The notes beneath the pieces were generated by a model. It had not been told where the DNA came from. It did no database searches and was given only the letters and a program-made list of their open reading frames with translations. Below are positions 24,024-36,633 of a stretch of 64,000 nt of DNA, piece after piece. Position 1 is the first letter of the stretch. Every line of letters begins with the position of its first letter. The position numbers and the translations under genes were made by a program. The stretch is from NCBI RefSeq assembly GCF_000208745.1, contig NC_030856.1:18607691-18671690 (forward strand), read 5' to 3'. Origin of the DNA: Theobroma cacao (lineage: Eukaryota > Streptophyta > Magnoliopsida > Malvales > Malvaceae).

Positions 24024-26963
24024 TGTCAAGCCCGACTCTACAATATGTTTATTATGCCATTTTTACATAAGAATGCATGTTTAATTACTTAGGTACCTCG
24101 AAAATCGTTAAAGGACGACAATGTACTAAATGGTACAATTAAGTTGAATTAAGCCTCGAACTAATCCAAATGGAGATTTTAAGATGAAATTGAGAATTTT
24201 AAAACCCTAGAATGACTTAAAAGGGTAATTTGGAGTTTGAGGACCAATTCGGAGTCGAATTGGAATTTTCATGATCTAGGGGCAAAATGGTCATTTTGCC
24301 ACCCGAGGTTAAAATTGGAATGTTGGAAAAAGTTTTTGATCAAGACTGACTATTTATAGCATAATTTGAGTTTGAGAAGTGAAGAATTTTAATTCCAACA
24401 TTTTTTCGAGCATAGGGGTAAAATAGTCATTTTGTCACCCCAGGGGCAAAATTGTAATTTTACACACCCAACACTTGTCCAGCATATGGAATATACCCAA
24501 TATTATCATGGATAATTGAAGGAATTTAGATGGTGGAGAGAGAAAGCTTAATAGTTAAGAAATTAAAAATGGACCAACGGTAAGGTGACACATGGCAAAT
24601 TCTCATCCATTTATTATTTTAATTATAAATTAGCATAAAATTTAGCCTATTTCTCTTCATATGGCTGGCCAAGCAAGGAAAAGAGGGAAACAAAGAAAAA
24701 CAAGAACCCTAGGTGGAAAAATTCTAGGGAAAAGTGTGAAAATTCAAGAAAAGAAGTGAAAAAAAGGTCAGATTTTTCAATTAAGCTTGAGATCTCTCTT
24801 TTTTAAGCATTTTTTCTTATTTTCCATGGTTGAATCATATGAAATCATGATGAATCTCTTGCTGGCCGAACACTTAGAGAGAGATTTTGATGGTTCTTTT
24901 GGTTAGATTTTAAGATATTCTAGTGTTTTTAGTTAGTTAGTGATGTGTAGCATGAAAAGCCAATAAGAAAAATTCATTTTCTCCCATCACCCATCATTGG
25001 CCGAATTTTCCATGTAAAGTGTGGATGGTGGATTTGATTTTATTTCAAGTGAATTGGTTAGGAAATGATGAATTATGGTGAGAAAATCAAGTAGGAAAAA
25101 TTATAGTATTGATGCAGCACCATGGCCGAAATTCCCAAGGGAAAATGTGAAGATGATTTTTTTAAAATTTTATGCTATTTGACTTGTGTTTGATGGTTTA
25201 GAGAATTGGAAGAAAAATGGAGTAAATTGGAGTTGAATTGGACATATTGGCCAATTAATCAAGTGATAGATCGAATTAGGCCAACACCGTGTTTAGACGA
25301 TAATTCGAACAATGTGCATTTCATTTCATGCATCCATATAGTTTATAACGGTTTAGCACCAATGTGGTAAATTGCTTGATTGTGCATTATGTCTAGGTGG
25401 TGAATCTTCCGATAAAGGCAAAGAAATTGTACCTGAGGATCGATAGTCGGAGTACTCTAAAAAATTCGACTCCCAAAATAGTGAGTAACCTTACTATCGT
25501 CTTAATTATCTAAAGTGGTTTTTATTCGATTTTGTGATTTTATGAAAAATGAGTTTGAATGGTAAATCTTTATGTTTTATAAACAAAATGTGTTTAAATG
25601 AAATGATTTTATAAATCATTTTGAAATTGAATGATGGCTTTGAAAATAGAGTAATTGGAGACCATTTGATGTATTGTGAATTTATGTTTCTAATTGATTG
25701 GCTTATGATAATATTGGCATGAATGGTTGAATTAGAAATGTGCTGAAAATGTATGAATTGTTGTTTTGCCTTGAAAAGCTGTAAAATAAAATAATTGTTA
25801 TGTCATGCTATTGCAAATTTTATTGTATGGTGGGTTTCACTTGCTACAAGGGGCGGGTTTTCTATGGATCAGCCTATTAGAGCGGCACAGAATCCCGATA
25901 TATTTTACCTCAGTTAGAGAGGCGAGTAGGGTAACTCCCAAGGTATAACTTTAGAGTTCACTTCACGCTAAACCACCATGTGAGGGAGAACTCAGCCAAC
26001 GCCAAGGAACGGCTATGTTTTCAAAATAAAAACATGATTTATATGTACATAACTTTTTAATAGCCTTGGCGGACTCCGTTGGGATAGCCCTCGATCAAGG
26101 TATCTCTGATAACTGGGTATGAGAATGATTTTGGCACGAGCCAAAGTTTTAAGAAATTCATAAGCCATGTTGATTGCTCGATTTATATGAATTGATTTTA
26201 TTTGGTTGCAATGAGTTGAAAGATGATAAATTACAATACGATGATTTATTTTATCTGTCTCCATTTACTCAGCTTTAGATATTTTAGATGGTATTTGTTT
26301 ACTCACTAGGATTATATAATCTCACCACCCTCTTTTCCACCCATTTCAAGCTCAGGATAGTCGGTAGATAGCTCACTTTGTTGAGGGCTACAGTTGGACT
26401 TGCATCCTCACAAACTATAAGTTTACCGCTTTTAATACTTTTGGTCATTTGTGGGCCCACATGTCACTGTAAATTAAATCTTATGCTTTGGTTATCTGTA
26501 TTACAGTATGTATGAATTTATTTAGCTTTTACGCTACAAAAATTATTTACCGGTAACTCTATAAATATCGTCTTATAAGAAAATAGAATATTTTATTGAA
26601 TATTTTTATTATATTCAAATAGTTATAATTTCATTTTAAATGAAAGTTTTAGACATCTAAACTTATTTTTGATTATGAATTATGTGTTTTATACTCGCAT
26701 ACGACATTTTTAGCTGGTTTCGAGAATTTTGAAGAAAAATGACCAAAATGCCCCTGTGAGACAAAAATCATTTTTTTATTGATTTAAGTTGGAAATAGCT
26801 TCAAATATTTTAGAACATGATATTTGGCAACGGTTACTCATAGGGGAAATGAGAAACTGATATTAAAGCCTTGTGGGGTTCCGGTTGACATTCTGGGTAA
26901 TAAGTGTCGATCGAGACACCGAGACGGTTGTCACAAGCTCGAGGGGAGTACCGGATCGTGACA
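24024..26963 (+). repeat. Element B 5' LTR (2,940 bp)
   Basis: Same family as solo LTR F (minus) and, more distantly, solo LTR C: all share GCCAACGCCAAGGAACG and a closing CGTGACA-type end. Contains three AAAATxxTxATTTT palindromic blocks (24282-24299, 24418-24435, 24446-24463). Confidence 0.9.
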
Positions 26964-26970
26964 ATTCGAT

Positions 26971-26982
26971 TGGTATCAGAGC
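26971..26982 (+). promoter_or_regulatory. Element B primer binding site
   Basis: Perfect TGGTATCAGAGC, complementary to initiator tRNA-Met, eight bases after the LTR. Confidence 0.9.
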
Positions 26983-29900
26983 TTTTGGTTTTAAAGATTA
27001 GAGTTTTTGGGTTTAAAGTTGTTTTAAAAACTATAGTGTCAGTGTGGCCCAAGTTAAGTTAAGTTAAGTTAGGTTTGATAGAATAGAATACGTGCATCTG
27101 CATATAGAATTTAGAGTTGTTTAGACTCGTTCTGTTTCTTCTTATAGATCTTATGGGAGCATAAGTCATAGACAGGGAGCTATATGAACTCCTGTTCCCA
27201 GTAATCCACTTCCTTGTTAATGTCATGCAAAGGTCATAAGTAGGGTCGTTGTCTGGGTTTAAGATGCCACCCTTGACACGAGCCAGTGTTAGAGAGATCT
27301 TAAAACGAATGCTCCTAATGAAAGATTAATGAAGTGATATATCTCTCCGATTAAGGATGAAGAAATTTGGAGTTGGACTAATAGGCCGTGATAATTTATT
27401 CATTTGGTGGAATTATAATTGAACTCATGGTTGTCAATTGGAAAAAGATTTGAGGACTATGGATTGTATTGGGGTTAATATAAAGGAGCACGTGTGATAA
27501 TGGTAATAAGGGGCGCACTTTGATTAGAATGAATAGTGATGGTTGTAATTCACTTGGAGTGTATAAATTAAGCATTGAGGTAAGAGTAAACCCATACTTA
27601 TGTGCATGAAGATAAGAACACTATGTTAATTGAGCTTGTTATGCCCATATAAAAGTGGTGTTGGGATTTTGAAATATTTTATATGTGAATATGTGTTGAA
27701 TAGGTACAGCAGCTTAGAGGGAATTGGTGTTGATTTCAATTAAGCGATTGTGAGATTTCAAGAATTGATTGGACCTATTATAGTTCATGGATATAAGCAA
27801 GTGAATTAACTCGAGAGTGAGTATCAATGATTACTATAATTGATGTGTGGTCATGAAGTAAGAAGTTAGTAAACAAATCTGCTCTAAGGATGAGCTTGAA
27901 CTTTGCTATGCATAGTAGGGGGAGCCAAGGGATTAAAGGACTAGATGTAGAATTGGCAGCTTGAGGTTAAATGACTTGAAAATGTCGAATCTAGTCTGAG
28001 TGCCATATGAAGTTTTATAATTGAGACTGATATACGAATTACTTGAAAGATCAATTTAAAAGTTTATTCGGTTCAAAGTGTGACCTATGATACGAATGAT
28101 CAGACTTGAAGGTGATCTCCCCAGAGTAAGGAATTAAGAAAATGTTGATGTTTGGATATATTCTAAGAGAGAGAACTTCTGCATCCTAAGTTTAAGACAA
28201 CGCTGATCTTATGATCGTAAAAACAAGGTGTAATAACTAAGTAAATTATTCACTTACTAAATGTGATTGGTTATTGATGAATAAAGTCAAGATCTTAACA
28301 TTTAGTGGTGTACAATTTGATAATTATGTATTTAAGAGTTATTTAGAGACAATTCCTTCATCAAAATTTGCACTAAATGCTATGGTAAAGGCATATCAAT
28401 GTTAATATGGAAATGTATCCAGGAATGATCTTAACATACCACCAAAGGAGAATTAAACATGTTAAAATTAATGTTCTAATAGTGTGCATATGATAGAAAG
28501 CTAGTTTGTAAGTTGTAGTTTTCATGATCATGAAATATATAAAGATTATCAATATATGGACATACACTTGGAGTTGTAATTTACAAGTTTGGAGTATTTA
28601 AGATATGATTAAATAAAATTAGCATTAGTTAAGGTACGTAAATCTTCTAATTAAATTCTGTGGAGTTTGCATGATAGTAGAATGGAGGAACATAGTGCTG
28701 TGATACTATATGGTGAAGTTACTATACAATATGGAAAGAGTATGCTAAAGTAGGATTTATTGATTGTTGACAAGTGTTATAGGATGAGATGAATTTGAAG
28801 ATATCGACTTTACCTATTATATGTGATAAACACAAGAGGATATAAATGGTTATGGAATTTGTGACGTAAGCTTAGAAGGAAACCAAACGGTTGAGAATGA
28901 TTAGTGTAGTAACCTTAAATATAGATGAATAACATTGATTAAGTAAACTCCAACAGCCACCGTGTCACGGTGCTAAGAACACTTCATGTTTAGGACGCAT
29001 AAATAAAATGAGACAGATGTGAAGTTGAACTTATGAGTTGACCTAAAGTCATTGAACTTGATTCTAAGTTTTGTTAACTAGAGTTTTAAGGTTTTGGAAG
29101 GCATCGATATGAATGAGTGAAAGCTGAAATGGTTAAAGGCGTTCCCTTGGGGGAGGGAGCAAAAAAAAAAAAGTTTGGGGTTCGAAACTTGGCGAGAAAG
29201 TCCTTCAGGGCCTGTCGTGTCGCCCTTAGGCGCAACGGAAGTAAGCAAGTCAAGTGATGGGGACCCAGACATAACAATACCTCGAAGTGGGTCCCGAAGA
29301 GGATGCCACATAAATGGCTAAGTTACGGGTTAAGTGATCACATGTTGTGAGACATAAGTTTAAAATAGATATCCCTAAGGAAATACTCAAAAGAAGTGCT
29401 GCCATGGATCTCATGAAAGCAAGCACTAAGTTATGTGGTTATAAAAAAAGAAGCTGTAAGATAAAAGTGATATTGGTATTGACATTGAAAAGTACTTGAG
29501 GAGAATCTAGTTTCAAGTTTTGCAATTTCAAGTACAATTTATAAATTGGTTAAGGGAGAATGATGTTATATTCGTATGAAAGAGTGGAACAAAGGATGAT
29601 AGAAGTTGACCTTGCTAATGAAGTCAGATAATGAAACTTTCCTAATATATTATGGAAATTGGAATTCAAAAATGCTTGAGGCATACATGATTCAAATGAG
29701 TCTAAGATTTAAGTGACAAATCAATATCAGAATGCAAGAAGGATACGAGGTAATGTAGAGGCATGAAGGATAATCGAGGAATAAGGATGACTCTTAGGAA
29801 TTATGGTATTGCTGAGATGCAATGATCAAGTTAAGATAAATCTTTGAGGAATCAATGGGATTATAAAGCATATACGCATAATAGAGTATAATTCAATGGA

Positions 29901-30920
29901 GATGACTTGTGATACAATGATATAGAGTACAAGGAAACTTAAGCATATAATTGGAAATGATAAGAAGAGAGTATAAGTATGTAAATGATGTGGAACTATG
30001 CACAGGCATGATGAGAATTTGTATGAATTATGAAGATTATTTTGTTGAATCTTGGTTATGGATGGGAATGAACAAAGAGAAATTAGTCTAAAGGCATTTG
30101 AAAACAGAGACCCGTATACATAATGAGGAATATGGACATTTGAATGTGCGTGTATACGTATGTGTGGAGTTAGTGATGTACCCAACTAAAATGAAGAATG
30201 GTTTTAGTGGTTCGAGATTTGAACTCAATATATTTGATGAGTTGTGTAGATCATGTAACGATCCAGAATCTTATCAGAAGTCAATTTATGATGACCTAAG
30301 GAATTTTGGGGAAATAGTTAAGGGAATGTAATCTATAGTGTGATTAAGCCATATGAGATGGATTAATAGGATTAAGAAGATTGAAATTTCCTAAATGCAA
30401 GGTAAACATGAAGTATGTGGAAAAAATTGAAGCCATTAATCATCCCTAACGCTGAGGATATGTGCAAGAATGAGTATGACGTGTTAATGATACCGTAAAC
30501 TACACAATAGTGTATGAGGATAGGATGAATGAATGAAAGTCGAGAAATTTGATATGGAATGAAGTAATAAGAAAGTGATTGGTATACATAAATAAGTATA
30601 AAATGTGATCAAAATTGGTATGATTGAGATGGAGTTATGATTCAAGTTTAATGATAGTAATAGCAGCATACTTAGTGTTTCAATATAAGAGATCATGACT
30701 GTGAAGGTTACTGTTGATCTGATTCTAAAGGATAATGATAAACATAAGTGAAGTACTCAAGTTGAATTGGAAGTAAATGAGGTGAACAAATCAAAATTCC
30801 CTATAAAGGGGGAGGACATAAGAAGTCGAGCATTAGATGAGAAAACAATACTCCCATCTTTTCTTTGAGTTCAGTAAATGAAATTTTGAAGTTAAAATTT
30901 TATTTTAAGGGGGGTAGTGC
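26983..30920 (+). other. Element B interior, no intact genes
   Basis: Begins with a gag-like start, ATGCCACCCTTGACACGAGC at about 27264, resembling the ATGCTGCCTAAGACACGAGC of element A, but it stops within a few dozen codons. The rest is open in no frame for more than about 80 codons. A GC-richer block with GTCCTTCAGGGCCTGTCG lies at 29140-29310. Parts of the first 300 bp resemble the element D interior, so the two may share a decayed gag ancestor. It ends in a polypurine tract at 30905-30916. Confidence 0.7.
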
Positions 30921-32207
30921 TGTCAAGTCCAACTCTACAATATGTTTATTATGCCATTCTTACATACGAATGCAGGTTTGATTACTTAGGTACCTCGAAA
31001 ATCGTTAAAGGACGATAATGTACCAAATGGTACAATTAAGTTGAATTAAGCCTCGAACTAGTCCAAATGGACATTTTAAGATGAAATTGAGAATTTTAAA
31101 ACCCTAGAATGAATTAAAATGGTGATTCGGAGTTTGAGGACCGATTTGGAGTCAAATTGGAATTTTCATGATCTAAGGGCAAAATGGTCATTTTGCCACT
31201 CGAGGTTAAAATTGGAATGTTGGAAGAAGTTTTTGATCAAGATTGACTATTTAGAGCATAATTTGAGTTTGAGAAGTGAAGAATTTTAATTCCAACATTT
31301 TTTCGAGCATAGGGGTAAAATAGTCATTTTACCACTCTAGGGGTAAAATTATAATTTTACACACCCAACACTTGTCCAGCATATGGAATATACCCAATAT
31401 TATAGTGGATAATTGAAGAAATTTATATGGTGGAGAGAGAAAGCTTAATAGTTAAGAAATTAAAAATGGACCAACGATAAGGTGACACATGGCAAATTCT
31501 CATCCATTTATTATTTTCCTTATAAATTAGCATAAAATTTAGCCTATTTCTCTTCATATGGCTGGCCAAGCAAGGAAAAGAGGGAAACAAAGAAAAACAA
31601 GAACCCTAGGTGGAAAAATTCAAGGGAAAAGTGTGAAAATTCAAGAAAAGAAGTGAAAAAAAGGTCAGATTTTTCAATTAAGCTTGAGATCTCTCTTTTT
31701 TAAGCATTTTTTTCTTATTTTCCATGGTTGAATCATATGAAATCATGATGAATCTCTTGCTGGCCGAACACTTAGAGAGAGATTTTGATGGTTCTTTTGG
31801 TTAGATTTTAAGATATTCTAGTGTTTTTAGTTAGTTAGTGATGTGTAGCATGAAAAGCCAACAAGAAAAATTCATTTTCTCCCATCACCCATCATTGGCC
31901 GAATTTTCCATGTAAAGTGTGGATGGTGGATTTGATTTTATTTCAAGTGAATTGGTTAGGAAATGATGAATTATGGTGAGAAAATCAAGTAGGAAAAATT
32001 ATAGTATTGATGCAGCACCATGGCCAAAATTCCCAAGGGAAAATGTGAAGATGATTTTTTTAAAATTTTATGCTATTTGACTTGTGTTTGATGGTTTGGA
32101 GAATTGAAAGAAAAATGAAGTAAATTGGAGTTGAATTGGACATATTGGCCAATTAATCAAGTGATAGATCGAATTAGGCCAACACCGTATTTAGACGAAA
32201 TTCGAAC
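30921..32207 (+). repeat. Element B 3' LTR, first part
   Basis: Collinear with 24024-25313 and interrupted at CGAAC by solo LTR C. Confidence 0.9.
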
Positions 32208-35042
32208 TATAAAACCCGACCCTATAAACATATGTCATGACATACATGCACTGAGTAGCATGTTATTACGCTAGGAAAGTTCCTAAGAATAGACGAAACC
32301 CGATATCGTACCTAACGGTACACTTGAGTTGATTTGACCTCGAACTAGTTCAAATAGGAATTGTAGGATGAAACTTAATTTTTATAGTCCAGGAATGACT
32401 AAAAATGATTGTTCAGAGTTCAAGAGTTCATTAGGGGTAAAATTAGAAATTTTGATGTTCAGGGTTAAAATTGTCATTTTGCCACCTAAGATAATAATTT
32501 GATCATGGAGTGAAATTTTTGATCAAGATTAACTATTTGGAGTATAATTTAATGATAGGAAGTGAAAAATTTCAATTTTGGCAATTTTCGAAACATAGGG
32601 GTAAAACGGTAATTTTGTCGTCTCGAGGTAAAAACCGTAATTTTCACCACCCAAAACTCTTCAAAATCATAGGATTTATTTATTTTTGGTATGAACAACT
32701 ACGGTATGTTAAGTGGTGAAAAATTGAAGTTTAAAAGATGAAATTTTAAAAATGGGCCAATGGGAAAGTGACACATGGAACTTTTTAATGATTTAATATT
32801 ATTTTAATGAAAAGTCAGCCCATTTTAAGTGATGGCTGGCCATAAGGGAGAACAAGAGAGAAAATAGAGAGGAAAGGAAGAAAAAAAGAAAAACCAAAGA
32901 GAAACAAGAAAATTCAAAGGGGAAATCGCGTTTTTCGACCGTTTACGTGTCTAACGATAAGATTTTTACTTTAGCTTGATTTCTACCTTTCTTATGCCTT
33001 TGTTTCCATTTAGCATGATTGAGGAGAGAGATCAAAAAGTGATATCAAGGGCTGGATGAAATTCAAGGGGGAGGAATTTGAAATTTTTATGTTTTGATTT
33101 TTAGTTAAATTGATAGTTTTAGTTAGTTAAATGTGTATAGAAATCAAATTGGGCAAGAAAGCATGAAATTTTCACAATACCCACCCTTGGCTGAATGTTC
33201 NACCCTTGGCCGAATCTGCAATGAGGTACAATGATGATGATCTGATTTTTATTCTAAGAGAAATGAAGAGAAAATGATGAAAAATGGTTAAATGTGATAG
33301 AAAAACAAAGTGAAAAATTTACCTAGTTAATGTCCCATTTTTGGCCAAATTTTCCAAGGAGGAAAGTGAGCTGATTTTGATGATTTTAGAAGGTTATTGG
33401 CTGATATTTAATGGTTAGAAATGTTGGAGAGAAAATGGGACAATTTAGAGCTAAAATGGAACGTGTTAGCAATTTAACAGGTAAAGTGCCAAAAAAAGTT
33501 AATACCGCGTTTAAGCCGTTTTAGGCTATTGCATTTCATACCATGCATTAGTATAAAATTTAAGTCAATTATATAGTGATTTAGCATCAATGTGATGAAT
33601 TGTGTAATTTTTGCAATGTGTCTAGGAGGAGAGCCTTCCGGTAAAGGCCAGGAAGCCGTACCCGATGAACAGTGATCGGGGCACCTAAAAAGCAATTTGT
33701 TTGTACAAACGGTGAGTAAACCTATTATTATTGTAAATTATCTAGAGTTTATTTTTAAATGCTCTTTATGTATTTTATGAAATGAAAATGAGATTAAAAC
33801 GGGATTTCTGATGTTTTAGAAATAAATGTGACAAATAAAAATATATTGTGTTGATTATGAAATTGAGTAATTAAAGGCTACCAATTGTCTTGAAAAATAT
33901 ATTTTCTTATGAGTGGCTTATGATATATGAGTATATGTGGCTATATTTTATAATTGTATTGGGAATGGAATGTAAGCTGTCTTTTACTATGCAGGCTGGA
34001 TAAATAAATAAATAAAAGCCACGTTATACTGTCGAAATTTTATTAAAATTGGTGGGTTTAGTCACTGCAGTGACGAGTTTTTCGTGGACTGCCTATTAGA
34101 GGGGTACGGTAAACCCGATTATATAGTTACTCTGGTAGTAGAGGCGAGGAAGGTAACTCCCGGGGTAGTGTTAGAGCTCACTTCACGTCGAACCCCCACG
34201 TGAATGTGTAACTCGGCCAACGCCAAGGAACGACTTGTTTTAAAAATAAAAATGTGTTTCACATGTATATATCTTAACAACCTTGGTGGACTCGGTTAGA
34301 TGCCTCGGCCAAGGTATCCCTGAGGATTTGTTTTTGGCTTGAGCCTTGTTTTTAATAAAAGTCATAAGCCTTAACAATTGTTTTGGTAAATTACAAATAT
34401 TTTATGGTTTAAGAAATAAATTGAAAACCTTATGAAATGGTTTGTAATTTGTTGTTTAAACTTGCCTCCATTTTACTTGCCTTTAGATATTTATGATAAT
34501 GTCTGTTTACTCATTTGGATTGCGAAATCTCACCCACCTCTTTTCTAAATATTTCAGGCCTGTGGTAGCTTGTAGATGCCGATTTTGTCGAGGATTTTAG
34601 TTGACCCCTCTATCTCACAGACAGTAGGTTACTATCACCAACATCTGGTGTATTTAGGGGCCACTTGTCATTGTAATTATTATTGTACATTATAACTTTA
34701 TAAATTATTGTATGTATGAATTTATTTTACTTCCACATTACAAAAGATTTTTACCCGTGTTTCTATAAATATTGTTTTATATAAAAATGTTATATTTTAA
34801 TCAATATTTTGAATAGTAATATTTGTCTATAAATCCTTTTAAAATAATTTTGTCTTTTGATTTACTTGAGCCGGAAACAACTGGTAATTGTTTAAAATGG
34901 AATGTTTAAAAATTGCTCACAGAAAAGGTAAGAAACTGATATGTAAGCCTTGCGAGGTTCCGATTAGCATTTCGGGCAATGAGTGTCAATAGGGACGTCG
35001 CGACTGTTGTTGTGGGCCTGATGGAGGTTCCGGCTCGTGACA
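32208..35042 (+). mobile_element. Solo LTR C (2,835 bp)
   Basis: Starts TATAAAACCCGACCC (the expected TG has become TA) and ends CGGCTCGTGACA. Flanked by CGAAC (32203-32207) and CAAAC (35043-35047), a 5-bp duplication with one change. The same site in the 5' LTR of B (about 25310) is uninterrupted. It is a diverged relative of the B family with no interior, so an unequal LTR exchange removed the rest. A single N at 33201 is flanked by a repeated ACCCTTGGCYGAAT. Confidence 0.88.
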
Positions 35043-36633
35043 CAAACAATGTGCATTTCATTTCATGCATCCATATAGTTTATAACGGTTTAGCACCAAT
35101 GTGGTAAATTGCTTGATTGTGCATTATGTCTAGGTGGTGAATCCTCCGATAAAGGCAAAGAAATTGTACCCGAGGATCGATAGTCGGAGTACTCTAAAAA
35201 ATTCAACTCCTGAAATAGTGAGTAACCTTACTATCGTCTTAATTATCTAAAGTAGTTTTTATCCGATTTTGTGATTTTATGGAAAAATGAGTTTAAATGG
35301 TAAATCTTTATGTTTTATAAACAAAATGTGTTTAAACGAAATGATTTTATAAATCATTTTGAAATTGAATGATGGCTTTGAAAATAGAGTAATTGGAGAC
35401 TATTTGATGTATTGTGAATTTATGTTTCTAATTGATTGGCTTATGATAATATTGGCATGAATGGTTGAATTGGCAAATGTGCTGAAAATGTATGAATTGT
35501 TGATTTGCCTTGGAAGGCTGTAAAATAAAATAATTGTTATGTCATGCGATTGCAAATTTTATTGTATGGTGGGTTTAACTTGCTGCAAGGGGCGGGTTTT
35601 CTGTGGACCAGCCTATTAGAGTGGCACAGAATCCCGATATATTTTACCTCGGTTAGAGAGGCGAGCAAGGTAACTCCCGAGGTATAACTTTAGAGTTCAC
35701 TTCATGCTAAACCACCACGTGAGGGAGAACTCAGCCAACGCCAAGGAACGACTACGTTTTCAAAATAGAAACATGATTTATGCGTACATAACTTTTTAAT
35801 AGCCTTGGCGGACTCGGTTGGGATAGCCCTCGATCAAGGTATCCCAGATAACTAGGTATGAGAATGATTTTGGCACGAGCCAAAGTTTTAAGAAATTCAT
35901 AAGCCATGTTGATTGCTCGATTTATATGAATTGATTTTATTTGGTTGNNNNNNNNNNNNNNNNNNNNNNNNNNNNNNNNNNNNNNNNNNNNNNNNNNNNN
36001 NNNNNNNNNNNNNNNNNNNNNNNNNNNNNNNNNNNNNNNNNNNNNNNNNNNNNNNNNNNNNNNNNNNNNNNNNNNNNNNNNNNNNNNNNNNNNNNNNNNN
36101 NNNNNNNNNNNNNNNNNNNNNNNNNNNNNNNNNNNNNNNNNNNNNNNNNNNNNNNNNNNNNNNNNNNNNNNNNNNNNNNNNNNNNNNNNNNNNNNNNNNN
36201 NNNNNNNNNNNNNNNNNNNNNNNNNNNNNNNNNNNNNNNNNNNNNNNNNNNNNNNNNNNNNNNNNNNNNNNNNNNNNNNNNNNNNNNNNNNNNNNNNNNN
36301 NNNNNNNNNNNNNNNNNNNNNNNNNNNNNNNNNNNNNNNNNNNNNNNNNNNNNNNNNNNNNNNNNNNNNNNNNNNNNNNNNNNNNNNNNNNNNNNNNNNN
36401 NNNNNNNNNNNNNNNNNNNNNNNNNNNNNNNNNNNNNNNNNNNNNNNNNNNNNNNNNNNNNNNNNNNNNNNNNNNNNTTTTAGAACATGATATTTGGCAA
36501 CGGTTACTCATAGGGGAAATGAGAAACTGATATTAAAGCCTTGTGGGGTTCCGGTTGACATTTCGGGTAATGAGTGTCGATCGGGACACCGCGACGATTG
36601 TCATGGGCTCGAAAGGAGTATCGGGTCGTGATA
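35043..36633 (+). repeat. Element B 3' LTR, second part with gap
   Basis: Resumes AACAATGTGCATTTC as in the 5' LTR at 25309 and runs to 36633. An N block occupies 35948-36477. Confidence 0.88.
35948..36477. other. Assembly gap, 530 Ns
   Basis: The matching stretch of the 5' LTR of B (26209-26807) is 599 bp, so the gap should hold ordinary LTR sequence of about that length. Any ORF spanning it is meaningless. Confidence 0.95.

Larger units (their letters stand above)
24024..36633 (+). mobile_element. Element B: non-coding LARD-like LTR element
   Basis: TSD GATAA at 24019-24023 and 36634-36638. 5' LTR 24024-26963 (TGTCAAGCCCG...CGTGACA), primer site 26971-26982, 3.96-kb interior, polypurine tract AAGGGGGGTAG, 3' LTR from 30921. 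The last LTR base pair reads TA instead of CA. The 3' LTR is split by solo LTR C and contains the N gap. No reverse transcriptase, integrase or intact gag is present, so it would need enzymes from a relative such as element A. Confidence 0.9.

Noticed and set aside
30098..30331. 77-codon frame in the interior of element B
   Set aside because: Isolated frame in non-coding LARD-like DNA, with no motif.
35897..36530. Long open frames across 35.9-36.5 kb
   Set aside because: They are made of the N gap and carry no information.
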